IMG/VR virus record: IMGVR_UViG_3300043436_000589
Span: 1-29,734 of that record
Length of the DNA stretch: 29,734 nt
Source: a virus
Strand: one strand, 5' to 3'
Part shown: positions 22,089-29,482 of the stretch, in pieces
Numbering within the stretch: position 1 is the stretch's first letter
Layout of the letters: every line of letters starts with the position of its first letter
Notes under the pieces: model-generated
Told to the model about the DNA's origin: nothing
Databases searched by the model: none
What the model saw: only the letters and a program-made list of their open reading frames with translations
Position numbers and translations under genes: made by a program

Positions 22089-23173
22089 TAGATAACGTTA
22101 TTTATAAGGTCGGTTGAACTTTCGAATTCAAGAACGTAATTGATTTGTTTCGTGTTTATGTTCTTTTGTTTGTCAATGTCCTTCGTTTTCATTTTAACGG
22201 GCATTCCGTTTAATAAGATTCGTTCGCTTAAAAGTAGTTGTTGAAGGTTACTTGAAAAATTTTCGTCTACCCAACCCGTGTTAACTCGGTAAGACAAAAT
22301 ACCATTCGTGTTAAATGTTTGGCGTTGATTTAAGTTCGTGTTGTAACTTGCAAACGGACTCGAGAATTCTTGCATCAAATTAAACTCGGTTGCAGAAGTA
22401 GACAAGTTTTCGTATGAAGCCTTGAACATAAATTCACGCTGCCACGCTCCGTACTTGTTTATAAAATCTATTACAACGGGAGTATACAAACATTCTTCCA
22501 TAGGGTAGAACGTGGATTCCCAAGCAACCGCAGAACCTAATTTAATTCGTAATATATTACCCGTTAAATAATACGCGGGTCTTACTCGGTAAAGATTATA
22601 TACATTATCGGAAGTAATCGTGTATGAATGCGTTAAACCCGTTTGTAATTGCTCGTATTCAACCGTGTAACCCGTTGGTAAAAAAGCCGTAAAAGTTCCT
22701 GCCCTACGAAGTTGATTACTCAAAGGACTTACATTCGGGTCTAACCAATAGTAATAATTTTTTTGTTCGAGGTGGTAATCTTCCAACTGCATTGGGTTCA
22801 TACCTTCCGAATAATATCCGTACCCGTCAAACGCTCGGTACGTAAACGTGTCTAATAAAACGTACGTACTTAAAACTAACTTGTAACGCTTTACATTTAC
22901 CATTGTATATTGTTCCGTACTAAGTAATGCTCCATTTAAAGAATAGTTGTTGTTAAATGAGTCGTGGCTTATATGCTCAAGTAAGTACGGAGAAATGTTA
23001 TAAAGCGTTTGTAGGTTGTTACTTGCAGGAATTAATTTCTCAAGTGTGTAACTTGGCGAAGTTGGAACGGGTGAACCATTTTGATAAATGTAAAGTTCAA
23101 CCTTACTTCCGCTTTGTCCTGTTTCGTTAATATCAATTATAAATGGGGAACGTGCATAAATATTAGTAGCCAT
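22088..23173 (-). CDS. Tail structural protein, probable distal tail component
   Basis: A 361-residue, Tyr- and Asn-rich beta protein. RSPFIIDINETGQSGSKVEL opens it. Paired Tyr-rich segments (RAFDGYGYYSEGMN, EQKNYYYWLDPNVSP) and VIDFINKYGAWQREFMFKAS follow. No catalytic motif. It overlaps the gene before by 11 bases and the large tail-tip gene by 1. The two probably form the tail tip together; which one contacts the receptor cannot be told. Confidence 0.7.
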   Translation of the reverse strand: MATNIYARSPFIIDINETGQSGSKVELYIYQNGSPVPTSPSYTLEKLIPASNNLQTLYNISPYLLEHISHDSFNNNYSLNGALLSTEQYTMVNVKRYKLVLSTYVLLDTFTYRAFDGYGYYSEGMNPMQLEDYHLEQKNYYYWLDPNVSPLSNQLRRAGTFTAFLPTGYTVEYEQLQTGLTHSYTITSDNVYNLYRVRPAYYLTGNILRIKLGSAVAWESTFYPMEECLYTPVVIDFINKYGAWQREFMFKASYENLSTSATEFNLMQEFSSPFASYNTNLNQRQTFNTNGILSYRVNTGWVDENFSSNLQQLLLSERILLNGMPVKMKTKDIDKQKNINTKQINYVLEFESSTDLINNVI

Positions 23174-23696
23174 AATTCTTAAAATTTTCTTTCATTATTG
23201 TATCGAATGTTTCTTGTGCTTCAAGTCCATAAGCGTCTATCATTTCGTCGGGTAATTTCTTGAATGCTTGTTCAAATGGTTTAGTAAAAAACATCGAAGG
23301 CTTTATTCCTTTTTGCCAAATTGAACGCGTTATAATCATTGCCGTAGCGTCGCGGCTTATATATCTTCCCTTCTTGTCTCGGAATTGGATTCCGCGTTGT
23401 CGAACCCATTTTTTAATACCTTCAGTTAACCCGCCTTTTTTTCCGCTACCCGAACCAAATCTAAACCCGCTTAAACTTCTTCCGAAGCGAACACCCTTAA
23501 CGCCTTGGTCTTGATAAAATCCGTATTCTTCCATTTCGAAAAAGAAACGAATTGAGTTAGGCATAACCTTCATTTCTGCAACTAAGGAATCAGACAATTT
23601 ACCCGAAACATTCTTTTTACGTAAGTTACTTTGCGCCTTTGATATTACATAGTCGCGGAATTCTTCTAAGGCTTTTTGTTGGAGTTCCTTTTCCAT
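23163..23696 (-). CDS. Tail completion protein (HK97 gp10-like)
   Basis: 177 residues from the ATG at 23696 (MEKELQQKALEEFRDYVI); the longer reading starts with TTG at 23702. After a helix come ASGKL-like basic strands (NVSGKLSDSLVAEMKV, RFFFEMEEYGFYQDQGVKG) and a basic loop rich in Gly, Ser and Arg. YGFYQDQGVKG resembles the conserved E-YG-x-x-x-x-G motif of HK97-gp10/minor tail proteins that join head and tail. The ATG overlaps the upstream TAA (TAATG). Confidence 0.75.
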   Translation of the reverse strand: MEKELQQKALEEFRDYVISKAQSNLRKKNVSGKLSDSLVAEMKVMPNSIRFFFEMEEYGFYQDQGVKGVRFGRSLSGFRFGSGSGKKGGLTEGIKKWVRQRGIQFRDKKGRYISRDATAMIITRSIWQKGIKPSMFFTKPFEQAFKKLPDEMIDAYGLEAQETFDTIMKENFKNYGY

Positions 23697-24151
23697 TAAC
23701 AACGTGTCATATCGTTAGGGAAGTCAACATCGAATGTCATTGCCCAACCTGCTAAATAGTTTTCAAATCGTTCTATAAAAGGTTCGCACGTAGGCGCTCC
23801 GTTTAGGTGGTATAAGTTATCCCATATGTTTCCGTGTTTAAGCATCTCAAAACAACGGTTCAATACTGCTAATTGCGTATTAAGCACGTCGATTTCGTTA
23901 TCGCTTGTCTCAAACTTTGTAGTCGGTTCTTCTTTACGTTGGCTTACGTTATCCATTGCCATAAGCGTAACATTAGCAGTCATTACGTTGTCATTAAACG
24001 TAACTTGGTTTACCATAATATGAACCAACGGGAATAAGTTTTGTTTACCTAGGTCAACGTTAAATATCGAACCCTGCGTAATGGTGTTTACCAACGGGTC
24101 GGAAGTAAAGTGAGTGTTAAGTTCGTTTAGTAAAGAGTAATATCCGTTCAT
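23696..24151 (-). CDS. Tail terminator-like protein
   Basis: A 151-residue protein. GYYSLLNELNTHFTSDPLVN leads into strand-rich IFNVDLGKQNLFPLVHIMVN, then VLNTQLAVLNRCFEMLKHG, and ends in an FDVDFPNDMTRC strand. This helix-strand order and size match gpU/tail terminator proteins, which cap the tail tube and join it to the head. Its ATG overlaps the stop of the frameshifted chaperone product (ATGA), evidence that the -1 frame is really translated. Confidence 0.65.
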   Translation of the reverse strand: MNGYYSLLNELNTHFTSDPLVNTITQGSIFNVDLGKQNLFPLVHIMVNQVTFNDNVMTANVTLMAMDNVSQRKEEPTTKFETSDNEIDVLNTQLAVLNRCFEMLKHGNIWDNLYHLNGAPTCEPFIERFENYLAGWAMTFDVDFPNDMTRC

Positions 24152-24911
24152 TTTGTTTTCTTTTTAAGTTCCATTACTTCGATTTCGTTCTTTTCGGCTT
24201 CGAAGGATAAATAGGTAAGACATTTAAATAATCCGTATTTAGTAACTTCGTCGTATTTCGTAATGTCTCCTTTAGCGAGTCCATAGATTGAACTATACCA
24301 TCCCCACTTTTTTCCAAACTGAGTTCTTGCGTCAAAGTCAAGGATTCTTCCTTCTTCATCTTTGTTAGTTCCTTCTCCATAAAGTTTAGGGTAGCGCTTA
24401 ATAACTCGCTTCCTAAAGTCCAAAAAAAAACCGATGAACTGATTGCTACGTCCAAAGGTGCGAACTTCATTAAATCGCAGAATTCAGACGCTCCTGTGTA
24501 TTCTGCTATCTCATATTTGTCTCCGTGTTTACGTATAATTGGTCTATACATAACCGCCATTGCTTTATGGAAATCGTCCCACTTCGCTAAGTAGTTATCT
24601 AAATCAACATATTCTCCGAAACTGATATTCTCAAGGTTAGGAATAAACCCGAATTCGATTTCGCCTATTTTAAACCGTTGTTTAAACTTTGGTTTCTCCG
24701 AAAAGATTTTATTGAAGTGAACTACTAAATCGTTAACGCTTGTTAACTTCATTCTAACCACGTCTTTTAATTGTATACCACAAAATATTTCTATCATTTT
24801 CTGCGCTACAAATTCTTCGTCGTTCGAGTTATCTCGCATCTTCAAGAATTCTTGGTAGTGCTTTAGTGGGATTTCAGTAATGTTAGTTGGTATTGTTAAA
24901 TCTAACTTCAT
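24148..24911 (-). CDS. Predicted -1 frameshift product (GT-like), 254 aa
   Basis: Slippage at TTT TTT (24428-24423) joins residues 1-163 of the zero frame to 91 residues in the -1 frame, starting LDFRKRVIKRYPKLYGEG. It continues through DARTQFGKKWGWYSSIYGLA and ECLTYLSFE-like helices to a TGA at 24148. The -1 frame has no credible start of its own: its first TTG is part of the slippery site. GWYSSIYxLAxGDITKxxEV-type segments are found as ordinary tail-gene products in other Bacteroidota phages, to my memory. The stop overlaps the next gene's ATG. Confidence 0.75.
24174..24911 (-). CDS. Tail assembly chaperone-like protein, zero-frame product (G-like)
   Basis: A 245-residue soluble protein. 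Residues 1-163 are shared with the frameshift product and include PLKHYQEFLKMRDNSNDEEF, FGFIPNLENISFGEYVDLDN, DDFHKAMAVMYRPI and EFCDLMKFAPLDVAISSSVFF. After Phe163 the zero frame continues 82 residues as a charged helical tail (WTLGSELLSATLNF, then ELTKMKKEESLTLTQELSLE) to 24174. In lambda the equivalent pair G/GT helps the tape measure assemble. The gene lies between terminase and tail genes. The chaperone role is inferred from the frameshift layout and position, not from a family signature. Confidence 0.78.
   Translation of the reverse strand: MKLDLTIPTNITEIPLKHYQEFLKMRDNSNDEEFVAQKMIEIFCGIQLKDVVRMKLTSVNDLVVHFNKIFSEKPKFKQRFKIGEIEFGFIPNLENISFGEYVDLDNYLAKWDDFHKAMAVMYRPIIRKHGDKYEIAEYTGASEFCDLMKFAPLDVAISSSVFFWTLGSELLSATLNFMEKELTKMKKEESLTLTQELSLEKSGDGIVQSMDSLKETLRNTTKLLNTDYLNVLPIYPSKPKRTKSK
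24385..24429 (-). promoter_or_regulatory. Programmed -1 ribosomal frameshift signal
   Basis: The heptamer T TTT TTT (24429-24423, inside nine T between GG and GG) is in the zero frame as X XXY YYZ. After a 5-base spacer (TGGAC) comes a stem-loop. TTTAGG (24417-24412) pairs with CCTAAA (24390-24385), and inside it AGCG (24410-24407) pairs with CGCT (24396-24393), leaving a 10-base loop. Slippery run, spacer length and stem all match known frameshift sites. A homopolymer sequencing error is the alternative, but both downstream frames are open and look coding. Confidence 0.78.
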
Positions 24912-24921
24912 ATTTATTAAA

Positions 24922-25104
24922 CTATTTATTCGTGTTTTTGTAATTCACTACGTGTTCGTGCGCCTTCATTAGCATTTCGAAGTGCGCAGTAAAACGTGCC
25001 ATATTGTTAAATACGATTCTAACGCGTTTGCCCGTTCGTTCGTATATGTAAGATTCAACACGTGAAATCATTACCTGCATATCGTTGGTTTTATCGTATT
25101 GCAT
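24922..25104 (-). CDS. Small basic protein (60 aa)
   Basis: Its ATG at 25104 lies 14 bases inside the terminase gene. The sequence MQVMISRVESYIYERTGKRV, then RIVFNNMARFTAHFEMLMKA, predicts two helices and a strand with net positive charge. It sits between terminase and chaperone-like genes. I do not recognise a family. Confidence 0.65.
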   Translation of the reverse strand: MQYDKTNDMQVMISRVESYIYERTGKRVRIVFNNMARFTAHFEMLMKAHEHVVNYKNTNK

Positions 25105-26251
25105 AGCTTCCGTAGGTTGCGCCTATTCCTAAAGTTTCCATTTCGTGATAACGTAGCGCGTCTATTGCGTGGTTATTAAAATCAATTGGCTTGTTTAATC
25201 GTCTTCCCGTCTTATCCGTGTCCCAAATATACGAACGAAGTTCTTTGATTAAATCAACGCTTTGATTAGTTATTAAATATTCTTGGCGTTGCATTACGTC
25301 TATTCCGTAGTTAATTGAATCCTTACCCTTGGTTACTCCTTTAATCGTTATTCCTAAGCGTCTTATTTCTTCGATTGATTTAGGTTCTGAAGAATCTGCA
25401 TATACTATTACGTTTTTTGGTAGGCGCTTCGCTATATCGCTATTTACTAAGCCGTTTTGGTAAACAATTTCGTTTACTATTCGTTGGTTATTGTATGCGT
25501 AAACTTCGACGATAGCCGTAGGGTCATTCGTATAACCGAAGTCAAGTCCGATTCCTAATAACCGTGCTTCCTTTGGAATCGTGTCTATTGTTTTCCAATT
25601 ACTAAACACAACGCCTTCTAACATTCCTAATTGTCCTTCGCCGTAAACCTTCCACCAATTCGCCCAATAACTAGACGTCTTTGCTTTGTCGCGGTTCTTT
25701 TCTATTTGCTCAACTATCGAATTGTCTAACGCTTCGTTATCCTTGTATGTAAGAATTAAGAAGTCGGAGTCGGGTTCGTCTTTAAGTTCGGTGTGTACCC
25801 AAAATTCGTTAGCAGGGTTAAAGTCCAAATAAACTTCCTTTCGTGTTCGTATAGCCAACTCGTTATAAGCGTCAAAGGTTACGTTGTTGCATTCGTTAAT
25901 ATAGAGAATGTCGCGACGCGCTCCACGAAGTTTACTCGAGTCATCTGCTGAAAAGAATTCGATTACGCTTCCGTTGGCGAACTCATAACGAAGTAAAGAT
26001 TTGTTAAACCTATCTTCAATATACCTACCCGTCCATTTCATTATTTTTAGGAAGTCCTTTAACGCACCCCGTCTTAAATGGGGGATTGTTTCCGCAACTA
26101 CGCTTATTTCAATTCCGTGTATTGATAGTGCCTTGTTAATTAAGACCGCTAAAATTGAATAAGTTTTAGAAGCCGAAGTACCGCCCTGAATAATCTTAAC
26201 GCGGTTCTTAAGTCCGAGTACCTTATTCGTTGCTGTTGTCCTCTTGAACAT
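25091..26251 (-). CDS. terL: Terminase large subunit
   Basis: 386 residues from the ATG at 26251 (MFKRTTATNKVLGLKNRVKI); the longer frame to 26308 lies over the small-subunit gene and lacks family resemblance. The ATPase half has Walker A QGGTSASKT at 22-30 and Walker B DILYINE with Glu120 as the catalytic carboxylate. The RNase H-like nuclease half has GLDFGYTNDPT (Asp237), VYADSSEP (Asp286) and NHAIDALRY (Asp364). It packages DNA through the portal and cuts concatemers. PBSX-type/Terminase_3 is the closest type. Overlap with terS of 29 bases is normal. Confidence 0.95.
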   Translation of the reverse strand: MFKRTTATNKVLGLKNRVKIIQGGTSASKTYSILAVLINKALSIHGIEISVVAETIPHLRRGALKDFLKIMKWTGRYIEDRFNKSLLRYEFANGSVIEFFSADDSSKLRGARRDILYINECNNVTFDAYNELAIRTRKEVYLDFNPANEFWVHTELKDEPDSDFLILTYKDNEALDNSIVEQIEKNRDKAKTSSYWANWWKVYGEGQLGMLEGVVFSNWKTIDTIPKEARLLGIGLDFGYTNDPTAIVEVYAYNNQRIVNEIVYQNGLVNSDIAKRLPKNVIVYADSSEPKSIEEIRRLGITIKGVTKGKDSINYGIDVMQRQEYLITNQSVDLIKELRSYIWDTDKTGRRLNKPIDFNNHAIDALRYHEMETLGIGATYGSYAIR

Positions 26252-26552
26252 CGGGGAATAAAGGAATTTCGATATTTGTTTGTTCGATTTGCTGAACGGG
26301 TGCGCCATAACCGCTATCCATTAACGCTTTGTAAGCATTTACGTCTCCTTCACGTGCTTTTTTAATTAGCGCCAAGGTCATTAAATCCTCTTGGCTCATT
26401 GTTTCGTTCTCGCCTGTAATTGGATTCTTTAATGATTGATTAACTTCTAACCAACGTCGCGCGATTGTACTTCGGTTCTTACTTCCTTTTGGTCTTCCTG
26501 CGGGGTTTCCGCTTTCGCCTTTCTTAAATGGTATTAAATCTTCTTTGCTCAT
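26223..26552 (-). CDS. terS: Terminase small subunit (DUF5681-type)
   Basis: A 109-residue protein. FKKGESGNPAGRPKGSKNRS is the DUF5681 motif found in small terminase proteins. A helix-turn-helix-like section follows (ARRWLEVNQSLKNPITGE, SQEDLMTLALIKKAREGDVN), then a proline-containing acidic tail. It would bind the packaging site and hand DNA to TerL, encoded next with overlap. The ATG follows a 16-bp gap after the methyltransferase fusion. Confidence 0.85.
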   Translation of the reverse strand: MSKEDLIPFKKGESGNPAGRPKGSKNRSTIARRWLEVNQSLKNPITGENETMSQEDLMTLALIKKAREGDVNAYKALMDSGYGAPVQQIEQTNIEIPLFPDVQEDNSNE

Positions 26553-26568
26553 TCTGTTTTTGTTCTGT

Positions 26569-27825
26569 TTATTCTATTTCTATACTTGGAAATATATTTT
26601 TAATTTCTTTTGTATTTCCCTTATAAAATACTAAAACATTTTGATGACATTTACCAACTTTTCTTTGTTTCATAAACCTTCCTACTCTTTGCGGTAGCGT
26701 ACCCAAACTTTCTATTAAAATTAATTCATTATATAATTTCATTCCGTTTTTAATAAAAATACGTTTAATGTCTTCTATAAAATTATAATAGTATCCGTCT
26801 TTATCTCGTACGTCTCCAACTGTAATAACTGCAAATCTATTTTCCTTTAAACATTTTACGGCTTTATTAAATGCATCTTCTATTATTTCTATAAATTCCT
26901 CATACGTTTCTTGGTTGCTCGCATCGTTTTCTAAATCTGAATAAACTTCCAAATCAAAATAAGGTGGACAACTAAATAATAAATCTTGTGAATTTTCTTC
27001 AATATAGTTTAATACATTTCTTCCATCATCACAAATATATTTAGCATTAAACCCTTTTACTCTTTGATTATTTAATTCGGCTTGTTCTTTTCTTAATTCA
27101 ATACCTGTAAAATTATTTCCTAAATAACTACTAACATAACCAAAAACCGTATCACCTGCAAAACAATCAAACGTATTACAATTTTCAAGTCCAAACCATT
27201 TATTTGTAATTTCGGCTAAAACGGGGTCAAGTATTGAAACGCTTGGCATTTCATTCATTACGGATTTTTCACTACTATTTGAATTGTGTAATGTATTTTC
27301 TCTACTTTCTCCAAAATCTTGAATTAAATTTTTCCAATTTTTTTTACGCTCAATCCAATAACCTTGTCTTGTATCTAAAATTGAAAAAGGAGGAATAATA
27401 AATTTTTCTTGTAATTTTTCGTGTGCTATTACTTCTTTATCTTCTTCTTGAACGCTTAAATCAACAGGTAAATCTAATCCCCATTCTTCGAGTTTATCTA
27501 CTTCCCATTCGTTTGCTAAACTATCCCAATCCCATTCTCCGAATCCTACGTTATCCTTTACTATAAATTCGTCTTTTTGTTCCTCCGTAAGGTCGTTCGC
27601 CCTAACTATTGAAACTTCGGTATGTCCTGCTTCTTTAAGCGCCTTAAAACGCATATTTCCGCCTAATATAATGTTATTCTTGTCCACTACTATTGGACGA
27701 AGTTCTAACATTTGTGGAAAGTCCTTAATTGATTTGACTAATTTCTTAAATTTTTCGTCTTTAATTAGTCGTGGGTTTTTTGGGTTCGGTTTAATTTCCG
27801 ATATCTTAACCTTCAACACTTCCAT
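26569..27825 (-). CDS. ParB-like / DNA methyltransferase fusion
   Basis: A 418-residue protein. Residues 1-95 are a ParB/Srx-like domain: ISEIKPNPKNPRLIKDEKF, VVDKNNIILGGNMRFKALKE. A linker follows with PPFSILDTRQGYW at 145-157, a motif seen in phage methyltransferases of this layout. The catalytic part has motif I FDCFAGDTVFG (219-229) and motif IV SCPPYF (285-290), giving an N6-adenine or N4-cytosine methyltransferase. The target is unknown. It lies just before terS, so it may mark DNA before packaging or protect it from restriction. The methyltransferase part looks more A/T-rich and poorer in CG than the ParB part. Confidence 0.88.
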   Translation of the reverse strand: MEVLKVKISEIKPNPKNPRLIKDEKFKKLVKSIKDFPQMLELRPIVVDKNNIILGGNMRFKALKEAGHTEVSIVRANDLTEEQKDEFIVKDNVGFGEWDWDSLANEWEVDKLEEWGLDLPVDLSVQEEDKEVIAHEKLQEKFIIPPFSILDTRQGYWIERKKNWKNLIQDFGESRENTLHNSNSSEKSVMNEMPSVSILDPVLAEITNKWFGLENCNTFDCFAGDTVFGYVSSYLGNNFTGIELRKEQAELNNQRVKGFNAKYICDDGRNVLNYIEENSQDLLFSCPPYFDLEVYSDLENDASNQETYEEFIEIIEDAFNKAVKCLKENRFAVITVGDVRDKDGYYYNFIEDIKRIFIKNGMKLYNELILIESLGTLPQRVGRFMKQRKVGKCHQNVLVFYKGNTKEIKNIFPSIEIE

Positions 27826-28198
27826 CTTGTTCGGCTTTATAAATTACGTAAAGTTGGTTTAATTTGTTTACGATTTCACGTAGACACGAACCGCACGAAG
27901 TTGGTTGTTGTTTTTCGTGTAAAACTCTATTGTAAATCTTTAATATTTCGCGTTGCTCACTTGGAGTAACGCTACTTCGCCCACGATTATAAAAAGTGTC
28001 TAAATAGGAATATTCGTCTTCCGTTAGGCATTCGGGTTTTTTATAGCGCCAAAGTTCGTTTAGCTTTGCTTTACGTTCTTCGCATCCGCAATCTTCGCCC
28101 ATTACCCACTTAGCAACCTTTGCTATTCCTGTTGCTTCTAAAATATTTTCGACGGTGTCGCCTAATCCTTCTGCTTGTTTTTTTCTTGGTCTTGCCAT
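27806..28198 (-). CDS. Cys-rich protein upstream of terminase (130 aa)
   Basis: A basic start MARPRKKQAEGLGDTVENIL is followed by GEDCGCEERKAKLNELW, a helical middle, and SCGSCLREIVNKLNQLYVIY near the end. The two C-x-C / C-x-x-C pairs, about 60 residues apart, could form one zinc site. Proteins with a GLGDT...GEDCGC pattern recur beside terminase genes in flavobacterial phages, to my memory. A DNA-binding role is possible. It overlaps the methyltransferase fusion by 20 bases. Confidence 0.75.
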   Translation of the reverse strand: MARPRKKQAEGLGDTVENILEATGIAKVAKWVMGEDCGCEERKAKLNELWRYKKPECLTEDEYSYLDTFYNRGRSSVTPSEQREILKIYNRVLHEKQQPTSCGSCLREIVNKLNQLYVIYKAEQDGSVEG

Positions 28199-28205
28199 AA
28201 CTTAT

Positions 28206-28736
28206 TTATTTAATTAATTCAAAATCTTCGTTTTTGTAGTCCGTGTAATCTTCTCCAACGGCTATTCTTATCTTTTGTTTGCAGTTCTTTAACGTATTGA
28301 AAATAGAACTCGAACTTATTTTAGTTTCGGCTGCAATATCTCTTATGCTTAAATCCGTGTCTCGGTAGAGTTCAAATAACTTTTGGTCATACCAATGCCA
28401 AGAATCGACTTCGTTTTCTATCTTACCCAATATCTTTAAGTAGGCTTCGTGTTTATCTAGTTGGCTCGGTTCGTCTTTTATTTGTATTGCTTCGATATCA
28501 AAGCCTTCAAACTTTCCTTTATTACGAATAGCATAAAGATACATATTACGTAAAGTGAAATACATAAAGCCTTTATTGATTTGCCCATTTGTTATTACGT
28601 TTTCGGGTTTAGTGTATTTATAGAGTCGAAGGTAACATTCTTGCACAAGGTCTTCAGCGTATAAATCTTCGCCAAAACTCTTTACTAATTTTACCCATTC
28701 TTTGTGGTCTTTTGCCACGTCTTTAAGCCATTCCAT
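28206..28736 (-). CDS. Sigma-70-like factor, probable late gene activator
   Basis: A 176-residue protein. Region 2-like AEDLVQECYLRLYKYTKPEN (about 24-73 with YFTLRNMYLYAIRNKGK) contains the D-L-V-Q-E core that binds the RNA polymerase clamp. Region 4-like YDQKLFELYRDTDLSIRDIA, then TKISSSSIFNTLKNC (115-151), is a helix-turn-helix for -35/-33 recognition. This is ECF-type domain content. It is the first gene after a terminator and a promoter, heading the late block, so it could redirect host RNA polymerase to late genes. A DNA-binding terminase accessory is the alternative. Confidence 0.75.
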   Translation of the reverse strand: MEWLKDVAKDHKEWVKLVKSFGEDLYAEDLVQECYLRLYKYTKPENVITNGQINKGFMYFTLRNMYLYAIRNKGKFEGFDIEAIQIKDEPSQLDKHEAYLKILGKIENEVDSWHWYDQKLFELYRDTDLSIRDIAAETKISSSSIFNTLKNCKQKIRIAVGEDYTDYKNEDFELIK

Positions 28737-28752
28737 ACGCTTAGTTTGTTGT

Positions 28753-28781
28753 CAAATATAATGATTAATTTTTAATCACAA
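28753..28781 (-). promoter_or_regulatory. Promoter of the late block
   Basis: TTG at 28781-28779, an 18-bp spacer, then TATATTTG at 28760-28753 on the minus strand, matching the Bacteroidota TTG-N17-23-TAnnTTTG consensus. It lies just after the early terminator and 17 bp before the sigma-like gene. Confidence 0.8.
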
Positions 28782-28789
28782 TATAAAAT

Positions 28790-28816
28790 AAAAAAAAGCC
28801 ACCTTATTCGGGTGGC
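28790..28816 (-). terminator. Intrinsic terminator ending the early genes
   Basis: Minus strand: GCCACC, loop CGAATAA, GGTGGC, then eight T. The TAA stop of the 71-aa early gene lies in the loop, so gene end and terminator are superimposed. The late promoter's -33 element begins 9 bp further on. Confidence 0.92.
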
Positions 28817-29019
28817 AATCCATTGTAAAAACGATAAACAAATGCGTCTAACTTTTTTGCAGTTTCTAAACTTACGGGTTTACCGAGTAAGAACCTATCT
28901 AAATTGTATTGATGCATTTTGTGTCCTCGTTCTTTGATTTCGGTTACTATTTGATTCCGTGTTTTTGTTTCTAGAATCTTGCGTAAGTAACCTCGTAAGG
29001 AGTAGTCGTCTATAAACAT
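28804..29019 (-). CDS. Small probable DNA-binding protein (71 aa)
   Basis: 71 residues from the ATG at 29019 (MFIDDYSLRGYLRKILETKT); the longer frame starts with TTG inside the upstream gene. RNQIVTEIKERGHKMHQYNL, then DRFLLGKPVSLETAKKLDAF, resembles a lambda-Cro/C1-type helix-turn-helix with a recognition helix around HQYNLDRFL. It may regulate early or late transcription. The gene ends in the loop of the terminator. Confidence 0.68.
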   Translation of the reverse strand: MFIDDYSLRGYLRKILETKTRNQIVTEIKERGHKMHQYNLDRFLLGKPVSLETAKKLDAFVYRFYNGLPPE

Positions 29020-29020
29020 A

Positions 29021-29257
29021 TTAAAAAGGTAAATCGTCTTTTTCAATTATTTGCGTGTGAACTTGTTTCGGGGATTCGTTCACGTATGGTTCGGAAAATG
29101 AACACGAAAAGTATTTAGTTCCTTTCGAAGATTCTTTAAGCCAAAGTGCTATTTCCATTTCTTTTCCGTTTACGTTTACTTTTCCTCGGTAGTCGGGTTG
29201 GTTACCTTGTTTCTTGTCGTTCTTAAAAATTGCTCCCGTGTTGTTTTTTGTTTCCAT
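29021..29257 (-). CDS. Small beta-barrel-like protein (78 aa)
   Basis: Reads NNTGAIFKNDKKQGNQPDYR, then GKVNVNGKEMEIALWLKESS, then KYFSCSFSEP. This resembles the DUF736-like small beta proteins of phages, with the pattern GxLFKNxKKxxxxPDYxG and alternate strands, similar in size to an OB fold. Single-stranded nucleic-acid binding is possible but unproven. The ATG has the leader AAATAAATAACAAATG. Confidence 0.75.
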   Translation of the reverse strand: METKNNTGAIFKNDKKQGNQPDYRGKVNVNGKEMEIALWLKESSKGTKYFSCSFSEPYVNESPKQVHTQIIEKDDLPF

Positions 29258-29260
29258 TTG

Positions 29261-29482
29261 TTATTTATTTAAATTTATTTCGTGTTCTTGTAGGCTATTA
29301 AAAAACGTTTCTCTTATGCGTTCAACCATATTAAATTCGTCTTCGTTTAATTCTTCGTATTTCCATAGCTTACGTAGTTCCGCTTGCATTTCCCAAAGAA
29401 CGTTTAACATTGCTTGTCCTTTTGTAGCGCAATAATATTCCACTTCTTCGTCGGGTAAGTTAAATGTTAGTTTTGCTTTCAT
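29261..29482 (-). CDS. Small early protein (73 aa)
   Basis: I start at the ATG at 29482 (MKAKLTFNLPDEEVEYYCAT); an earlier ATG at 29545 lies within the preceding gene. The N-terminal KxKLTFNLPxE strand and LWEMQAELRKLWKYEELNED helices match a small protein family common in early regions of Bacteroidota phages, to my memory. Function unknown. It overlaps the preceding gene by 23 bases. Confidence 0.75.
   Translation of the reverse strand: MKAKLTFNLPDEEVEYYCATKGQAMLNVLWEMQAELRKLWKYEELNEDEFNMVERIRETFFNSLQEHEINLNK

Noticed and set aside
24148-24423. Independent small gene starting with TTG at 24423
   Set aside because: The TTG is the last part of the slippery T-run; a frameshift product explains the frame better.
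26252-26308. Extended start for the large terminase
   Set aside because: The extension overlaps the small-subunit gene and lacks family resemblance; MFKRTTATNK is the usual type of start.
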